From Agromyces laixinhei (GTDB lineage Bacteria > Actinomycetota > Actinomycetes > Actinomycetales > Microbacteriaceae): DNA of 64,000 nucleotides. The stretch is taken from positions 1,488,001 through 1,552,000 of the forward strand of contig NZ_CP040872.1 in the NCBI RefSeq assembly GCF_006337065.1, in the 5' to 3' direction. The translations under genes were made by a program, and so were the position numbers. This document shows, in pieces, positions 33,499 to 43,075 of this stretch (position 1 is the stretch's first letter; each line of letters starts with the position of its first letter). The notes beneath the pieces are model-generated. The model was not told where the DNA came from, searched no databases, and saw only the letters and a list, made by a program, of their open reading frames with translations.

Positions 33499-34860
33499 TC
33501 AGGCGTCGATGTCGACGTCTTTCGTCTCTTTCGAGACGAGCAGCGCGATCAGCGTGAGCACGGCCATCGCCGACAGGTAGATGCCCACCCAGAACGGGCT
33601 GCCGTCGCCGGCCTGCCAGAGCGCGACCGCGATGAACGGGGCGACGGCCGCACCGAGGATCGACGACACGTTGTACGAGATGCCCGATCCCGTGTATCGC
33701 ACGTTCGTCGGGAACAGCTCCGGCAGGAGCGCACCCATGGGCCCGAAGGTCATGCCCATGAGCGAGAAGCCGACGACGAGCCAGAGCATGACGCCCCAGA
33801 AGCCGGCGCCGAGGAGGGGCACCCAGAGCAGGCCGAAGGCGATGATGCCGAGCGTCACCCAGATGAGCGTCTTGCGACGGCCCCAGCGGTCGGCCCACGG
33901 ACCGGAGAGCAGGGTGAAGACGCCGAAGAAGACGACGCCGCCGATGAGCATCAGCACGAAGGTGTTGTACGAGTATCCGAGGCCGGGCTGAGCGTCCCCG
34001 GTCGCCTCGACCGGGGCTCGGCCGTACGCCAGCGAGAACGTGGTCATGAGGTAGAAGAGCACGTAGGTCGCGAGCATGAAGAAGGTGCCGAGGATGAGCT
34101 GCTTCCAGTGGTTCCTGAAGACCTCGGCGAGCGGCAGCCTCTTGAGCCTGCCCGCCTTCGACGCCTTCGAGAACGCCGTCGATTCGACGAGGCGCAGGCG
34201 CACCCAGAGTCCGACGGCCACCATGACGACCGAGAACAGGAACGGGATGCGCCAGCCCCAGTCGAGGAAGGCCTGCGACGGCATCGACGGGTCTTCGGAC
34301 GGCAGGAGCGCCGCGATGATCAGGAACAGGCCGTTCGCGATGATGAAGCCGATCGGGGCGCCGAGCTGCGGGAACGTGCCGTACCAGGCGCGCTTGCCCT
34401 TCGGGGCGTTCTCGGTCGCCACGAGCGCGGCACCCGACCATTCGCCGCCGAGCGCGAAGCCCTGCGCGATGCGCAGCATGACGAGGAGGAGCGGGGCGAA
34501 CCAGCCGACCATGGCGTAGGTCGGCAGCACGCCGATGAGGAAGGTCGCGATGCCCATCGTGAGCAGCGCGCCGACGAGCGTGGCCTTGCGGCCGTGCTTG
34601 TCGCCGAGGTGGCCGAAGATGACGGCGCCGAGCGGGCGGGCGACCATGGCGGCGCCGAAGACGGCGAAGGAGGCGAGCAGCGCGGTGGTCGGGTCGCCGG
34701 TCGGGAAGAACAGGTGCGGGAAGACGAGCACGGCCGCGGTCGCGTAGACGTAGAAGTCGTAGAACTCGATCGTCGTGCCGATGAGGCTCGCGAGGACGAC
34801 GCGGCTGCGCGGGTTCGCGGGGGTTGCGGGTGCGGCCGCGGCCGCGGTTGAGGTGGACAT
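33499..34860 (-). CDS. MFS transporter, metabolite:H+ symporter family
   Basis: This 453-residue protein has about twelve membrane helices and the sugar-porter-like loop GHLGDKHGRKATL between helices 2 and 3. The N-terminal GTTIEFYDFYVYATAA is the signature of the metabolite:H+ symporter family (shikimate, citrate, proline/betaine type). RIAQGFALGGEWSGA is also typical. The ATG at 34860 has a distant GGAG; the 49 residues that a longer frame would add are Arg-rich and non-membrane, so were rejected. The substrate cannot be inferred from neighbours. Confidence 0.87.
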   Translation of the reverse strand: MSTSTAAAAAPATPANPRSRVVLASLIGTTIEFYDFYVYATAAVLVFPHLFFPTGDPTTALLASFAVFGAAMVARPLGAVIFGHLGDKHGRKATLVGALLTMGIATFLIGVLPTYAMVGWFAPLLLVMLRIAQGFALGGEWSGAALVATENAPKGKRAWYGTFPQLGAPIGFIIANGLFLIIAALLPSEDPSMPSQAFLDWGWRIPFLFSVVMVAVGLWVRLRLVESTAFSKASKAGRLKRLPLAEVFRNHWKQLILGTFFMLATYVLFYLMTTFSLAYGRAPVEATGDAQPGLGYSYNTFVLMLIGGVVFFGVFTLLSGPWADRWGRRKTLIWVTLGIIAFGLLWVPLLGAGFWGVMLWLVVGFSLMGMTFGPMGALLPELFPTNVRYTGSGISYNVSSILGAAVAPFIAVALWQAGDGSPFWVGIYLSAMAVLTLIALLVSKETKDVDIDA

Positions 34861-35036
34861 CGCTTGCGAAGACTCCAAATGGTGATCGATGCTCTCGTCT
34901 CCGGGAATGTCGGTCTGGCGCCCCGCGGAGTCGGTGGGTGGAATCGTCGCTTGTGGCAACCGCAACAGCCTACGCCTCGATGCGATGGGTCGACGACGGA
35001 AGGCCACGGCATCCGCTCGTCGTTAGGCTATGGGCC

Positions 35037-35486
35037 ATGGATACCCTGATCAGCATTCTGCACGTCGCCGGCGCCGTCTTCATCGTCGGGCCGATGGCGA
35101 TTCTCCCGATGACGGCGATGCGGGCCGTGCGCGCCGGCAACGGAGCGCAGGTCGCGGTGCTTGCGAAGTCCACCACGATCTTCACGTGGCTCTCCCTGCT
35201 CGTCTTCGTGCTCGGGTTCGGAGCGATGAGCATGGCGCCCGACGAGTTCGGCCTCTCGATGACGACGCCGTGGATCCTCTGGTCGATCATCCTCTACGTC
35301 ATCGCGTTCGCGCTGACGCTCTTCCTCGTCGTGCCGTCGATGAAGAAGGCGGCCGAGGCGCTCGGTACCGGCGCTGCGGATGGTGCCGCGGGCCCCAAGG
35401 CGAGCTACCCCGCGATCGCCGCGGGCAGCGGCATCGCCTCACTCCTCCTCGTCGCCGTCGTCGTGCTCATGGTCTGGAAGCCGTAA
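35037..35486 (+). CDS. DUF2269-like small membrane protein
   Basis: This 149-residue protein has four hydrophobic segments (about residues 5-25, 45-65, 78-100, 125-147) and no charged catalytic residues beyond loops. The LHVAGAVFIVGPMAILPMTAMRA opening fits the DUF2269 (YndJ/CopD-like) group of uncharacterised proteins. The start is ATG 35037. It is divergent from the MFS gene and convergent with the next. Confidence 0.7.
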   Translation: MDTLISILHVAGAVFIVGPMAILPMTAMRAVRAGNGAQVAVLAKSTTIFTWLSLLVFVLGFGAMSMAPDEFGLSMTTPWILWSIILYVIAFALTLFLVVPSMKKAAEALGTGAADGAAGPKASYPAIAAGSGIASLLLVAVVVLMVWKP

Positions 35487-35513
35487 CCTCGGTTCTCAGG
35501 CACATGCGCTCGT

Positions 35514-36875
35514 CTACCGCACACCGCGGATCCGGTAGACGAGCAGCCCGCCGGCGAGCGCGAGCGCTCCCGCGAACAGGTACAGGCCGACATAGCCGCC
35601 GAGCTGCTGCACCGCGATCGCCGCGATGACGGGTGCGAGCACGTTGGGCAGGCCGATCGCCAGGTTGATGATGCCGACGTCCTTTCCGTTGTCGGCGGCC
35701 TCGGGCAGCACTTCGGTGACGAGAGCGAAGTCGACGGCCGTGAACACGCCGGTGCCGAGCCCGAGGATGGCGGCGGCGATGACGGTGAAGGTGAAGTCCG
35801 GCACGAAGGCCATGATCAGTGTGGCTGCCGACAGGAACATCGCCGACACCGCGACGAACGGCCGGCGACGGCCGACGCGGTCCGAGACGACCCCCGCGGC
35901 GACCACCGTGAGGAACACGGAGGCGGCGTAGACGGCGGTGAGGATGAGCACGCCGTCGCTGACCCGGAGGCCTGCGGTGGCGGAGTCGTCGCGAATCAGG
36001 CCGACCCGGTCCTGCAGGTAGTAGTACAGGTAGAACAGCGAGATGGCAGTGCTGAGGGTCACCAGGAAACGGGTGACCCACGCCCATCCGAAATCCCGGT
36101 GCACGCGCAGGTCGATCCAGAAGCACGCGACGAGGTCACGCCATCCGAATCGCGGCGCGCGCGGGAGTTCCGCGGTCGATCGCTCCCACCGACTGAGCAC
36201 GAACGGCGCCGCGGCGACGAGGCAGGCCACTGCGCAGAGCACGTACCCCATGCCGATGCCGAGCATCGACGGCCACACGGCCGTGCTGATCGTTCCGATC
36301 GCGGTGCCGGCGACGACGGCCAGGGTGTAGGCGAAGCCGTACCACCCGGAGACGAGACCGCGTTGGGCCGGCGGCACATGGTCTGGAATCGCGGCCGACA
36401 TCGGAGAGATGACGGCGTTGATCGCCGTCTGCATCGCCACCCAGGTGAGCAGGAGGGCCGGCAGCGACTGTGCGAAGCCCGAGAGCGACATCGTGACCGC
36501 GACGACGACGAGTCCGACGGCGATCCACGGGGTTCGGCGGCCCCATCGCGATCGGGTGCGATCCGAGAGCGCACCCCAGAGCGGCGTGCTCACGAGGGCG
36601 AAGATTCCCGCAACGAAGCCGATGATCGCGAGGTTCGACTCCTTGGAGTCCGTGAAGAAGCCGATCGGCGCGTTCGTCGTCAGCCACTCCACCTGCGGCG
36701 ACATGAGCACCTGACCAGGGCCCGCCCACGCGATGTTGATGCCGAGGTACGCCAGGCTGAGCCCCGCGATCCAGGGGCGCGACACTCTGCGGGTCGGCGG
36801 GGTGGGCAGACCTGGCGGCATTCCGGAGGACGTGGCGGCGGAGCCGCCCGTATCTGGGCTCGCGGCTCGGGACAT
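35514..36875 (-). CDS. MFS transporter of the GPH/SLC45 sugar type
   Basis: This 453-residue protein has twelve membrane helices after a Pro/Ser-rich N-terminal 30 residues. SDRTRSRWGRRTPWI is the hallmark loop of glycoside-pentoside-hexuronide and SLC45-like cation symporters for sugars, and SDRVGRRRPFV is its partner between helices 8 and 9. It is divergent from an alpha-galactosidase gene with a short shared promoter region, so uptake of melibiose, raffinose-type or other alpha-galactosides is likely. Start ATG 36875; a later ATG (MPPGLP) is possible. Confidence 0.83.
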   Translation of the reverse strand: MSRAASPDTGGSAATSSGMPPGLPTPPTRRVSRPWIAGLSLAYLGINIAWAGPGQVLMSPQVEWLTTNAPIGFFTDSKESNLAIIGFVAGIFALVSTPLWGALSDRTRSRWGRRTPWIAVGLVVVAVTMSLSGFAQSLPALLLTWVAMQTAINAVISPMSAAIPDHVPPAQRGLVSGWYGFAYTLAVVAGTAIGTISTAVWPSMLGIGMGYVLCAVACLVAAAPFVLSRWERSTAELPRAPRFGWRDLVACFWIDLRVHRDFGWAWVTRFLVTLSTAISLFYLYYYLQDRVGLIRDDSATAGLRVSDGVLILTAVYAASVFLTVVAAGVVSDRVGRRRPFVAVSAMFLSAATLIMAFVPDFTFTVIAAAILGLGTGVFTAVDFALVTEVLPEAADNGKDVGIINLAIGLPNVLAPVIAAIAVQQLGGYVGLYLFAGALALAGGLLVYRIRGVR

Positions 36876-36930
36876 GGCAAGCTCCTCGCGCTTCTTCGCT
36901 GAAGACCGGCGCGGGCCGCCGGTGCCCCCA

Positions 36931-36959
36931 ATCCTGCTGCTTCAGCGCATGTGGGTCAA
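36931..36959 (-). promoter_or_regulatory. Putative promoter of the sugar transporter gene
   Basis: On the minus strand TTGACC (36959-36954) and CAGGAT (36936-36931) are 17 bases apart, about 55 bases before the transporter start. The shared region also holds GTGTC repeats near 36960-36982 in front of the galactosidase; no clear operator was found. Confidence 0.5.
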
Positions 36960-37012
36960 GTGTCCCAGATCCAGTACAGTGTCGCGTGGGCAGCACGATG
37001 AGGAGGATGTCG

Positions 37013-38161
37013 ATGGCGACAACGGACCGTCCGGCGAAGGCAGGGCTCGCAGTGACGCCGCCGATGGGCTGGAACAGCTGGAACCGGTTCCGATGCTACG
37101 AGCTCAACGAGGACGTCGTGGTGCAGACGGCGGATGCGATGGTCGCGTCGGGGATGCGGGACGCCGGGTACGAGTACCTCGTCGTGGACGACTGCTGGCA
37201 GGCCCACCGGCGCGACGGCTCCGGCCGGCTCCAGTCGCACCCGCGGCGGTTCGCCAGCGGCATGGCCGCACTCGGCGAGGAGATCCATGCCAGGGGCTTG
37301 AAGTTCGGCATGTACCTCGCGCCCGGTCGCAAGACGTGCGCGATGATCTACGACCGATACCACGGCGAAGCACTCGGTTCCTTCGGTCACGAGCAGGAGG
37401 ACCTCGAGACGCTCGCGGGTTGGGGAGTCGACTACCTCAAGTACGACTGGTGCCGCGCGAACCGGGGCGGCACCGGTCTCTCCGAGGGCGAAGCGTTCCG
37501 GCGCATGGCCGAGGCGATCGGGCGCAGCGATCGGCCGATGGTCTACAGCATCTCGGAGTACGGCCGGACGAAGCCGTGGACCTGGGCACCCGAGGTCGCC
37601 CATCTCTGGCGTACCACGGGCGATATCGCAGCGAACTGGCGATCGGTGATGCGCATCGCCGACCGCCAGCACGCCCTCGCCCCGTTCGCCGGGCCGGGCG
37701 GTTGGAATGACCCCGACATGCTCGAGGTCGGCAACGCGGGCCTCAGCGGCATCGAGTCGCGCAGCCACTTCATGATGTGGGCGATGCTCGCGGCACCGCT
37801 CATGGCCGGCAACGACCTGCGAACGATGGATGAGCCGACGCGTCAGGTGTTGACGAACCCCGGTGTGCTCGCGATCTCACAGGACCCGCTGGGGCGGCAG
37901 GGCAGCCGGACGGCGCGCCACCGGTCATTCGACGTGTGGCATCGCGACCTCGCCGACGGCACCGCCGTCGGCATCCTCAACCGCACGAACCGTGCCATCA
38001 CCGCACGGGTGGCCGGCGGTTGGCTGACGACCGCGCGCGGCACCCGCCTGGCCCGGCTCGGCGAGGGCGCCAGGAACGCCTGGACCGGGCGCCCCGCGCC
38101 TGACGGTGAGCTGACCTTCTCAGCGCACGAGATGCACCTCTTCCGGGTGCGGGCGGCCTGA
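37013..38161 (+). CDS. Alpha-galactosidase, GH27
   Basis: This 382-residue enzyme hydrolyses terminal alpha-galactosyl residues with retention. The GH27 barrel starts at PPMGWNSWNRF; the nucleophile Asp is in YLKYDWC and the acid/base Asp in GGWNDPDML. The C-terminal 80 residues form the beta domain. There is no signal peptide, so it acts on imported sugar in the cytosol, in keeping with the divergent transporter. Start ATG 37013 is six bases after AGGAGG; upstream ATG 37007 and GTG 36986 are poorly placed. Short for the family, but complete. Confidence 0.92.
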   Translation: MATTDRPAKAGLAVTPPMGWNSWNRFRCYELNEDVVVQTADAMVASGMRDAGYEYLVVDDCWQAHRRDGSGRLQSHPRRFASGMAALGEEIHARGLKFGMYLAPGRKTCAMIYDRYHGEALGSFGHEQEDLETLAGWGVDYLKYDWCRANRGGTGLSEGEAFRRMAEAIGRSDRPMVYSISEYGRTKPWTWAPEVAHLWRTTGDIAANWRSVMRIADRQHALAPFAGPGGWNDPDMLEVGNAGLSGIESRSHFMMWAMLAAPLMAGNDLRTMDEPTRQVLTNPGVLAISQDPLGRQGSRTARHRSFDVWHRDLADGTAVGILNRTNRAITARVAGGWLTTARGTRLARLGEGARNAWTGRPAPDGELTFSAHEMHLFRVRAA

Positions 38162-38176
38162 CCGCGCGTTCGGGGT

Positions 38177-38644
38177 TCAGCTCAACTCGCGCAGGGCCCG
38201 AACGGTTGCGACCGCAGCTTCGGCCGCCTCGCGGCCCTTGTCCTCCTTCGAGCCCGCGAGTCCCGCGCGATCGAGACCCTGTCGCTCGTCGTCGAGGGTG
38301 AGCACGCCGAACCCGACCGGCTTGCCGGTGTCGAGCGCGACGCGGGTGAGTCCGTCGGTCGCCGCCGCCGAGACGTACTCGAAGTGCGGCGTGCCGCCGC
38401 GGATGATCACGCCGAGCGCGACGACCGCGTCGGCACCCGCGTCGAGCGCGCCCTTCGCGACGACGGGCAGTTCGAAGCTGCCCGGCACTCGAATGAGTGA
38501 GAAGTCGGCACCGGATGCCTCGAGGGTGCGCGTCGCCCCGGCGATGAGGCCGTTCGTGATCTCGTCGTGCCAGCTGCCGGCGACGATCGTGATCGTGAGG
38601 CCGCGGCCGTCGATGTCGAGTGCGGGGGATCCTGCTCCGCTCAT
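38177..38644 (-). CDS. ribH: 6,7-dimethyl-8-ribityllumazine synthase
   Basis: This 155-residue enzyme condenses the ribityl-pyrimidine with the butanone phosphate to give lumazine, the precursor of riboflavin; it assembles into large icosahedral or pentameric shells. Family marks are [12 protein letters not shown] and [14 protein letters not shown] with the catalytic His. The ATG 38644 overlaps the ribBA stop as ATGA. It is the last gene of the rib operon. Confidence 0.95.
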   Translation of the reverse strand: MSGAGSPALDIDGRGLTITIVAGSWHDEITNGLIAGATRTLEASGADFSLIRVPGSFELPVVAKGALDAGADAVVALGVIIRGGTPHFEYVSAAATDGLTRVALDTGKPVGFGVLTLDDERQGLDRAGLAGSKEDKGREAAEAAVATVRALRELS

Positions 38645-39936
38645 GATGGGTGTCCTTTCAGAAGGGTTTCGGCCGCGCCGTCGGCCAGTTGCCGGTCGTC
38701 GATCGTGTGGCCCATGCGGTGACGTTTGGTATCGAGATAGCCGGTGTTGCCGATGCCGACCCCGACCACGAGCGGCAGTCGCTCGCTCACGGCGATGCCG
38801 TGGGCTTCGAGCTGGCGCACCTTCTCGGGGTTGTTCGTGAGCAGGCGCACCCGGCTGACGCCGAGGTCGGTCAGGATCGCGGTCGCGGCGCTGTAGTCGC
38901 GGGCGTCGATCGGCAGTCCGAGCGCGACGTTCGCGTCGAGGGTGTCGAGGCCGTCCTCCTGCAGCCGGTACGCCCGGAGCTTGTTGATGAGGCCGATGCC
39001 GCGCCCCTCGTGGCCGCGCAGGTAGACGACGACGCCGCCCTCGAGCTGGATGGCCTCGAGGGCCGCGTCGAGCTGAGGTCCGCACTCGCACTTGAGCGAG
39101 CCGAACGCCTCGCCCGTGAGGCACTCGGAGTGCACTCGCGCGATGGCGCCGCCGGGGGCGGACGCGGGGTCGCCCGCGATGATCGCAACATGGTCGGCCC
39201 CGGTGGCCCGGTCGCGATACGCACGCACCCGGAACTCGCCATGCTCGGTCGGCAGGGTGGTCTCGACCTCGAAATCGACCGAGGAGCTCTCGGGCACCGC
39301 CGGCGGCGCCGCGAGATCGTGTCCGGCGTGATGCCGCTCGAGCCAATCGACGAGGGCGGCGACGGTCGTGACCGGCAGGCCTTCGCGCTCGCCGAGCTCG
39401 ATGAGCCCCGGCAGCCGCATCATCTCACCGTCGTCGGCCACGATCTCGCCGATGACGCCGACCGGCGCGAGGCCCGCGAGGCGCATGAGGTCGACGGCCG
39501 CCTCGGTGTGCCCGGCGCGTTCGCGCACGCCGCCGTCGACCGCGCGCAGCGGAATCACGTGCCCGGGCCGGATGAGCCGGGCGGGGGTCGCAGCGGGGTC
39601 CGCGAGCACGCGAAGGGTGTGGGCGCGATCGGATGCCGAGATGCCCGTCGAGGCGCGATCAGCCGCGTCGACCGAGATCGTGTACGCGGTACCGCGCACA
39701 TCTTCGCTGTGTTCGGTCATGAGCGGCAGCGCGAGACGGTCGGCGAGCTCGTTGGGCAATGGGGCGCAGAGGTAGCCGCTCGTGTGACGCACCATCCAGG
39801 CGATCCACTCCTGCGTCGCGAACTCGGCGGCGAGGATGGCGTCGCCCTCGTTCTCGCGGGACTCGTCGTCGGCGACGATCACCGGCTTTCCCGCGCGGAG
39901 CGCATCGAGCACCTCTGGCATCGTGGCGAGGCTCAT
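38641..39936 (-). CDS. ribBA: DHBP synthase / GTP cyclohydrolase II
   Basis: This 431-residue bifunctional protein feeds both branches of riboflavin synthesis. Residues 1-205 are dihydroxybutanone phosphate synthase ([25 protein letters not shown]). Residues 220-431 are GTP cyclohydrolase II, with three zinc cysteines in [18 protein letters not shown] and the RGHEGRGIG loop. Both active sites look intact. ATG 39936 overlaps the ribE stop as ATGA. Confidence 0.95.
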   Translation of the reverse strand: MSLATMPEVLDALRAGKPVIVADDESRENEGDAILAAEFATQEWIAWMVRHTSGYLCAPLPNELADRLALPLMTEHSEDVRGTAYTISVDAADRASTGISASDRAHTLRVLADPAATPARLIRPGHVIPLRAVDGGVRERAGHTEAAVDLMRLAGLAPVGVIGEIVADDGEMMRLPGLIELGEREGLPVTTVAALVDWLERHHAGHDLAAPPAVPESSSVDFEVETTLPTEHGEFRVRAYRDRATGADHVAIIAGDPASAPGGAIARVHSECLTGEAFGSLKCECGPQLDAALEAIQLEGGVVVYLRGHEGRGIGLINKLRAYRLQEDGLDTLDANVALGLPIDARDYSAATAILTDLGVSRVRLLTNNPEKVRQLEAHGIAVSERLPLVVGVGIGNTGYLDTKRHRMGHTIDDRQLADGAAETLLKGHPS

Positions 39937-40628
39937 GACACCCCTCCGGCCGTCGGCCGGGGTTCGGAGAGCGGGGCCGCCTGGAACCCGATGACCGAGC
40001 TCGCTCCCGGATCTCCGCCCCATGCGCGGTCGAATCGAAGCATCCGCGCCACCTGGCGGGCGAGGATGTCGGTCTCGATGTTGACCCGTTCGCCGGCGAC
40101 GCGTTCGCCGAGCGTCGTGGCCGTCAGCGTCTCGGGGATCAGCGAGACCTCGAACCATGAACCAGCGGGTTCGTCGCCCACTGCACTGACCGTGAGCGAG
40201 ACGCCGTCGACGGCGATCGAGCCCTTGTCGACGACGAGCGGCGCGTGCTCGGGATCGAGCGAGAAGCGGATGACCCGCCACGCCTCGCCCGGGCGGATCT
40301 CGAGCACCTCGGCGGTGCCGTCGATGTGGCCCTGCACGATGTGGCCGCCGATGCGGTCGCCGACGAGCGCCGCGCGCTCGAGGTTCACCGTGAGCCCCTC
40401 GCCGACCGTGTCGAGCGTCGACATCGCAAGTGTCTGCGCCATGACGTCGGCCGTGAATCGCTCGGCGTCGAAGTCGACGACGGTCAGGCACACGCCCGAG
40501 ACCGCGATCGAGTCGCCGTGCTTCACGCCCTCGACGGCGAGCGGTCCGCGCACCGTGAGGCGGGCGGCGTCGGCCGTGCGCTCGACGCGTTCGACGGCGC
40601 CGAGCTCTTCGATGATTCCGGTGAACAT
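39933..40628 (-). CDS. ribE: Riboflavin synthase
   Basis: This 231-residue protein has the two homologous barrel halves of the riboflavin synthase alpha subunit: MFTGIIEELG opens the first and GGHIVQGHIDG bridges into the second, whose VDGVSLTV repeats the SGVCLTVV of the first. It dismutates two lumazines to riboflavin. ATG 40628 is one base after the ribD stop. Confidence 0.95.
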   Translation of the reverse strand: MFTGIIEELGAVERVERTADAARLTVRGPLAVEGVKHGDSIAVSGVCLTVVDFDAERFTADVMAQTLAMSTLDTVGEGLTVNLERAALVGDRIGGHIVQGHIDGTAEVLEIRPGEAWRVIRFSLDPEHAPLVVDKGSIAVDGVSLTVSAVGDEPAGSWFEVSLIPETLTATTLGERVAGERVNIETDILARQVARMLRFDRAWGGDPGASSVIGFQAAPLSEPRPTAGGVS

Positions 40629-40629
40629 G

Positions 40630-41670
40630 TCAGTTCCCTTTCGTGGGCTGGGGTCGGGCGACGAGCAGCACGTCGTCGCCGAGCCGTTCGATGACGGTGA
40701 AGTCGAAGTGGAGCGCCGCGTCGATCGTCGGCACGCCGAGCTCGCCGACGGCGAGTCGCGGGCCGCCGAGCAGTGCGGGCGCGAGGTAGACGAGGAGTTC
40801 GTCGACGAGACCAGCTGCGATGAAGGCGCTCGCGAGTGTCGGGCCGCCTTCGATGAAGAGCGAGCGGATGCCGCGGCTCGCGAGTTCCTCGAGGTCGGCC
40901 CGCAGATCGGTGCCGGCGAAGAACAGGGTCTCGTGCGGGTGGCGGGTGATCGCGGCATCCGCGGGCACCCGGCGGCGCCCGAAGACGACCGGCACCGGCT
41001 GGATGTCGAAGAGCTCACCGCTGGGTGTCCGTGCGGTGAGCGAGGGATCGTCGGCGAAGACGGTGCCGGTGCCGACGGCGATCGCGTCGGCGGCTGCGCG
41101 TCGCCGATGCACGTCGCCGCGCGCCTCGCCGCCGGTGATCCACCGGCTCGTGCCGTCGGCGGCTGCGGCGCGCCCGTCGAGGCTCGACGCCCACTTCACG
41201 GTGACGTGCGGCCTCCGCTTGCGGGCGGCGAAGAGCCAGTCGTCGAGCATTGCGCCGACCTCGTCGGCGAGCACCCCCGCGACGACCTCGACGCCGGCGC
41301 TGCGCAGCCGTTCGGCGCCGCCCGAGGAGTGGGTGCCCGGGTCCGCCACCGCGTACACGACCCGGCCGACGCCCGCCTCGATCAGGGCCTGCGCGCAGGG
41401 GCCGGTGTGCCCGGTGTGGTTGCAGGGCTCGAGTGTGACGACCGCGGTCGCGCCGCGCGCCGATTCAGAGTCGAGCTGCGCGAGCGCGTCGACCTCGGCG
41501 TGCGCGGTGCCGACGCCGCGGTGCCAGCCCTCGGCGAGGGTTTCGCCCGCGGGGGAGAGGATGACGCAGCCGACGCGCGGGTTCACGCCTCGTGCCGGGC
41601 CCCGAACGGAGAGTTCGAGTGCACGTCGCATCGCCGCGGCATCCGCGGTTCTCTGATCGTCAGCACTCAT
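40630..41670 (-). CDS. ribD: Pyrimidine deaminase / reductase
   Basis: This 346-residue bifunctional enzyme deaminates and reduces the riboflavin pyrimidine intermediate. The N-terminal deaminase has the zinc motif HAEV with PCNHTGHTGPC; the C-terminal reductase begins near VTVKWASSLDGR and includes FIEGGPTLASAF. ATG 41670 has AGGA ten bases upstream. It is the first gene after the FMN riboswitch, so it sets expression of ribD-E-BA-H. Confidence 0.95.
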   Translation of the reverse strand: MSADDQRTADAAAMRRALELSVRGPARGVNPRVGCVILSPAGETLAEGWHRGVGTAHAEVDALAQLDSESARGATAVVTLEPCNHTGHTGPCAQALIEAGVGRVVYAVADPGTHSSGGAERLRSAGVEVVAGVLADEVGAMLDDWLFAARKRRPHVTVKWASSLDGRAAAADGTSRWITGGEARGDVHRRRAAADAIAVGTGTVFADDPSLTARTPSGELFDIQPVPVVFGRRRVPADAAITRHPHETLFFAGTDLRADLEELASRGIRSLFIEGGPTLASAFIAAGLVDELLVYLAPALLGGPRLAVGELGVPTIDAALHFDFTVIERLGDDVLLVARPQPTKGN

Positions 41671-41756
41671 CCGTGATCCTGTCTCAGGGCTCCGGGGTGC
41701 TGGGCGTCGTCGACACTCGTCGACGGCATTCGCCGGCGGCGCACAGCGCTGCCGGC

Positions 41757-41897
41757 ACGTGCCCCTCCCATCCGGACTTTCACCGTCGGTACCGGAATTC
41801 CACCGGTTCGACCGCGGGTGCGGGGTCTGACGACCTCGCGCTCGCAGTTCGCGGACTGTCACCGCCGGTTCGGACTTGCACCGACCCCGGAGCACGT
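41757..41897 (-). promoter_or_regulatory. FMN riboswitch (RFN element)
   Basis: Read on the minus strand, the conserved RFN blocks are present in order: GGTCGGTGCAAGTCCGA, ACCGGCGGTGACAGTCC, GGTGGAATTCCGGTACCGA and CGACGGTGAAAGTCCGGATG. The closing stem pairs ACGTGC (41897-41892) with GCACGT (41762-41757). The 86 bases from there to the ribD start hold GC-rich inverted segments, so control could be by terminator or by blocking the ribosome site; no T-tract favours the latter. FMN should turn the operon off. Confidence 0.93.
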
Positions 41898-41961
41898 TTC
41901 TGTGTTCGATTCTAGGTCAACGCGTGGGGGGCGTCGCTATTCCCGATCGTCCGTCGACTGT

Positions 41962-42963
41962 TCACGACTCGACGAGCGCTCGCGCAGTGCCCTCGTCGAC
42001 GATGAGATCGGTGATGAGCCCGGCAGCGAGCGCGCCCCGGAGGCTCGCGAGCTTGGCGCGGCCCGAGACGACGCAGATGCGGCGGGGGGCCCGTCGCAGC
42101 ACCGAGAAGTCGGGGCCGGTCGCCCGCTCGTTCATCGAGATACCGTCGGTCGAACCGTCTGCCCGGTAGAACACCGTTGCGACATCGCCGACCGCGCCGT
42201 CGCGCGAGAGCGCCTCGTAGTCGGCCCGCTCGAGGTATCCGCCCTGGTAGACGTGGCTCGGCACCTCGGCGAATGGGGAGCCGACGCCGAACAGGGCGAC
42301 GTCCATGCGCTCCTGCTGCTCGAGCAGTCGGCGGGTGCTGCGCTCGCGCCAGAAGGCGCGTCGCGTCTCTGGGTCGTCGAAGAACGCGGGCACCGGAAAC
42401 TGCTGCACGCGGGCGCCGAAGGCATCGCCGAAGCGCCGCAGCAGTTCGCTCGCGTAGACGATGCCGGTCGTACGGCCGTTGCCGGCGCCGTTCAACTGCA
42501 GAATCTCCGAGTTGTGGGTGGCCTTGGGCACGAGGTGCCGGCTCATGGCGCTCATGGTGCTGCCCCACGCGACGCCGATCGTCTGGTTCGAGTCGACGAC
42601 GCGGCCGAGAATTCGTGCAGCAGAGAGCGCGACGCGGTCGAGTCGGTCGACGTCGCTCGCGTGATCGGGAACCGGAATCACGTGAGCGCCCACCTCGAAT
42701 CGCTCGAGGATCTCCTGTTCGATCCGGCTCGGAAGATCGAGCGGGGAGTGGATGGAGATCTCGACGAGACCGCTCGCCCTCGCGTGGCTGAGCAGGCGCG
42801 AGACCGAGGATCGCGAGGTGTGCAGCTCGTGTGCGATGGCATCCATCGTGAGGTCCTGCAGGTAATAGAGGTGGGCCGCACGCAGTGCGTCGCGCGTCTT
42901 TCCCGGCACCGCTTCAGCGCCGGTCTCGATGGGGTCGTTCTGCCGCTCGTTCATCCCGGCCAT
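41962..42963 (-). CDS. SorC/DeoR-like sugar-binding transcriptional regulator
   Basis: This 333-residue regulator has an N-terminal helix-turn-helix (TMDAIAHELHTSRSSVSRLLSHARASGL) and a large sugar-phosphate-binding domain of the SorC family, with VAWGSTMSAMSRHL and the AGNGRTTGIVYASELLRR segments. It is divergent from glpD and so probably senses glycerol phosphate, dihydroxyacetone phosphate or a related ligand. The start is ambiguous: ATG 42963 is used; GTG 42981 and ATG 42954 are possible. No transporter other than glpF is nearby. Confidence 0.82.
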   Translation of the reverse strand: MAGMNERQNDPIETGAEAVPGKTRDALRAAHLYYLQDLTMDAIAHELHTSRSSVSRLLSHARASGLVEISIHSPLDLPSRIEQEILERFEVGAHVIPVPDHASDVDRLDRVALSAARILGRVVDSNQTIGVAWGSTMSAMSRHLVPKATHNSEILQLNGAGNGRTTGIVYASELLRRFGDAFGARVQQFPVPAFFDDPETRRAFWRERSTRRLLEQQERMDVALFGVGSPFAEVPSHVYQGGYLERADYEALSRDGAVGDVATVFYRADGSTDGISMNERATGPDFSVLRRAPRRICVVSGRAKLASLRGALAAGLITDLIVDEGTARALVES

Positions 42964-42965
42964 CT

Positions 42966-43001
42966 TTGCACGTTTGTTCACTCGGCTTGCAAGTTCGTTC
43001 C
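42966..43001. promoter_or_regulatory. Direct repeats, candidate SorC-type operator
   Basis: TTGCACGTTTGTTCA (42966-42980) and TTGCAAGTTCGTTCC (42987-43001) are related 15-base direct repeats 21 bases apart, i.e. two helical turns. They lie between the regulator and glpD and touch the upstream edge of the regulator gene. Tandem sites fit a tetrameric SorC regulator; binding is inferred. Confidence 0.5.
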
Positions 43002-43075
43002 GCCGTGTTCACGATGTATTCATCCACACCAGGCATGCTCGTGCAAGCCGCCGTTCCAGCCCCCGAGAGGACAGC

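Noticed and set aside
32873..33580. A plus-strand frame rich in Met, Cys and Ile across 32.9-33.6 kb
   Set aside because: It is the complement of the Met/Cys-rich gene, whose Met codons (CAT in reverse) create His/Ile/Met patterns on the other strand; no ribosome site was seen.
34861..35007. A 49-codon extension of the MFS gene at 33499
   Set aside because: The added residues are Arg-rich and unlike the family's N-terminus, whereas the ATG at 34860 gives the standard length.
38650..41676. A very long open frame (over 1000 codons) on the plus strand
   Set aside because: It is exactly antisense to ribBA, ribE and ribD, is Arg/Glu/Asp-rich with no family features, and arises because high-GC third positions remove stops in the opposite frame.
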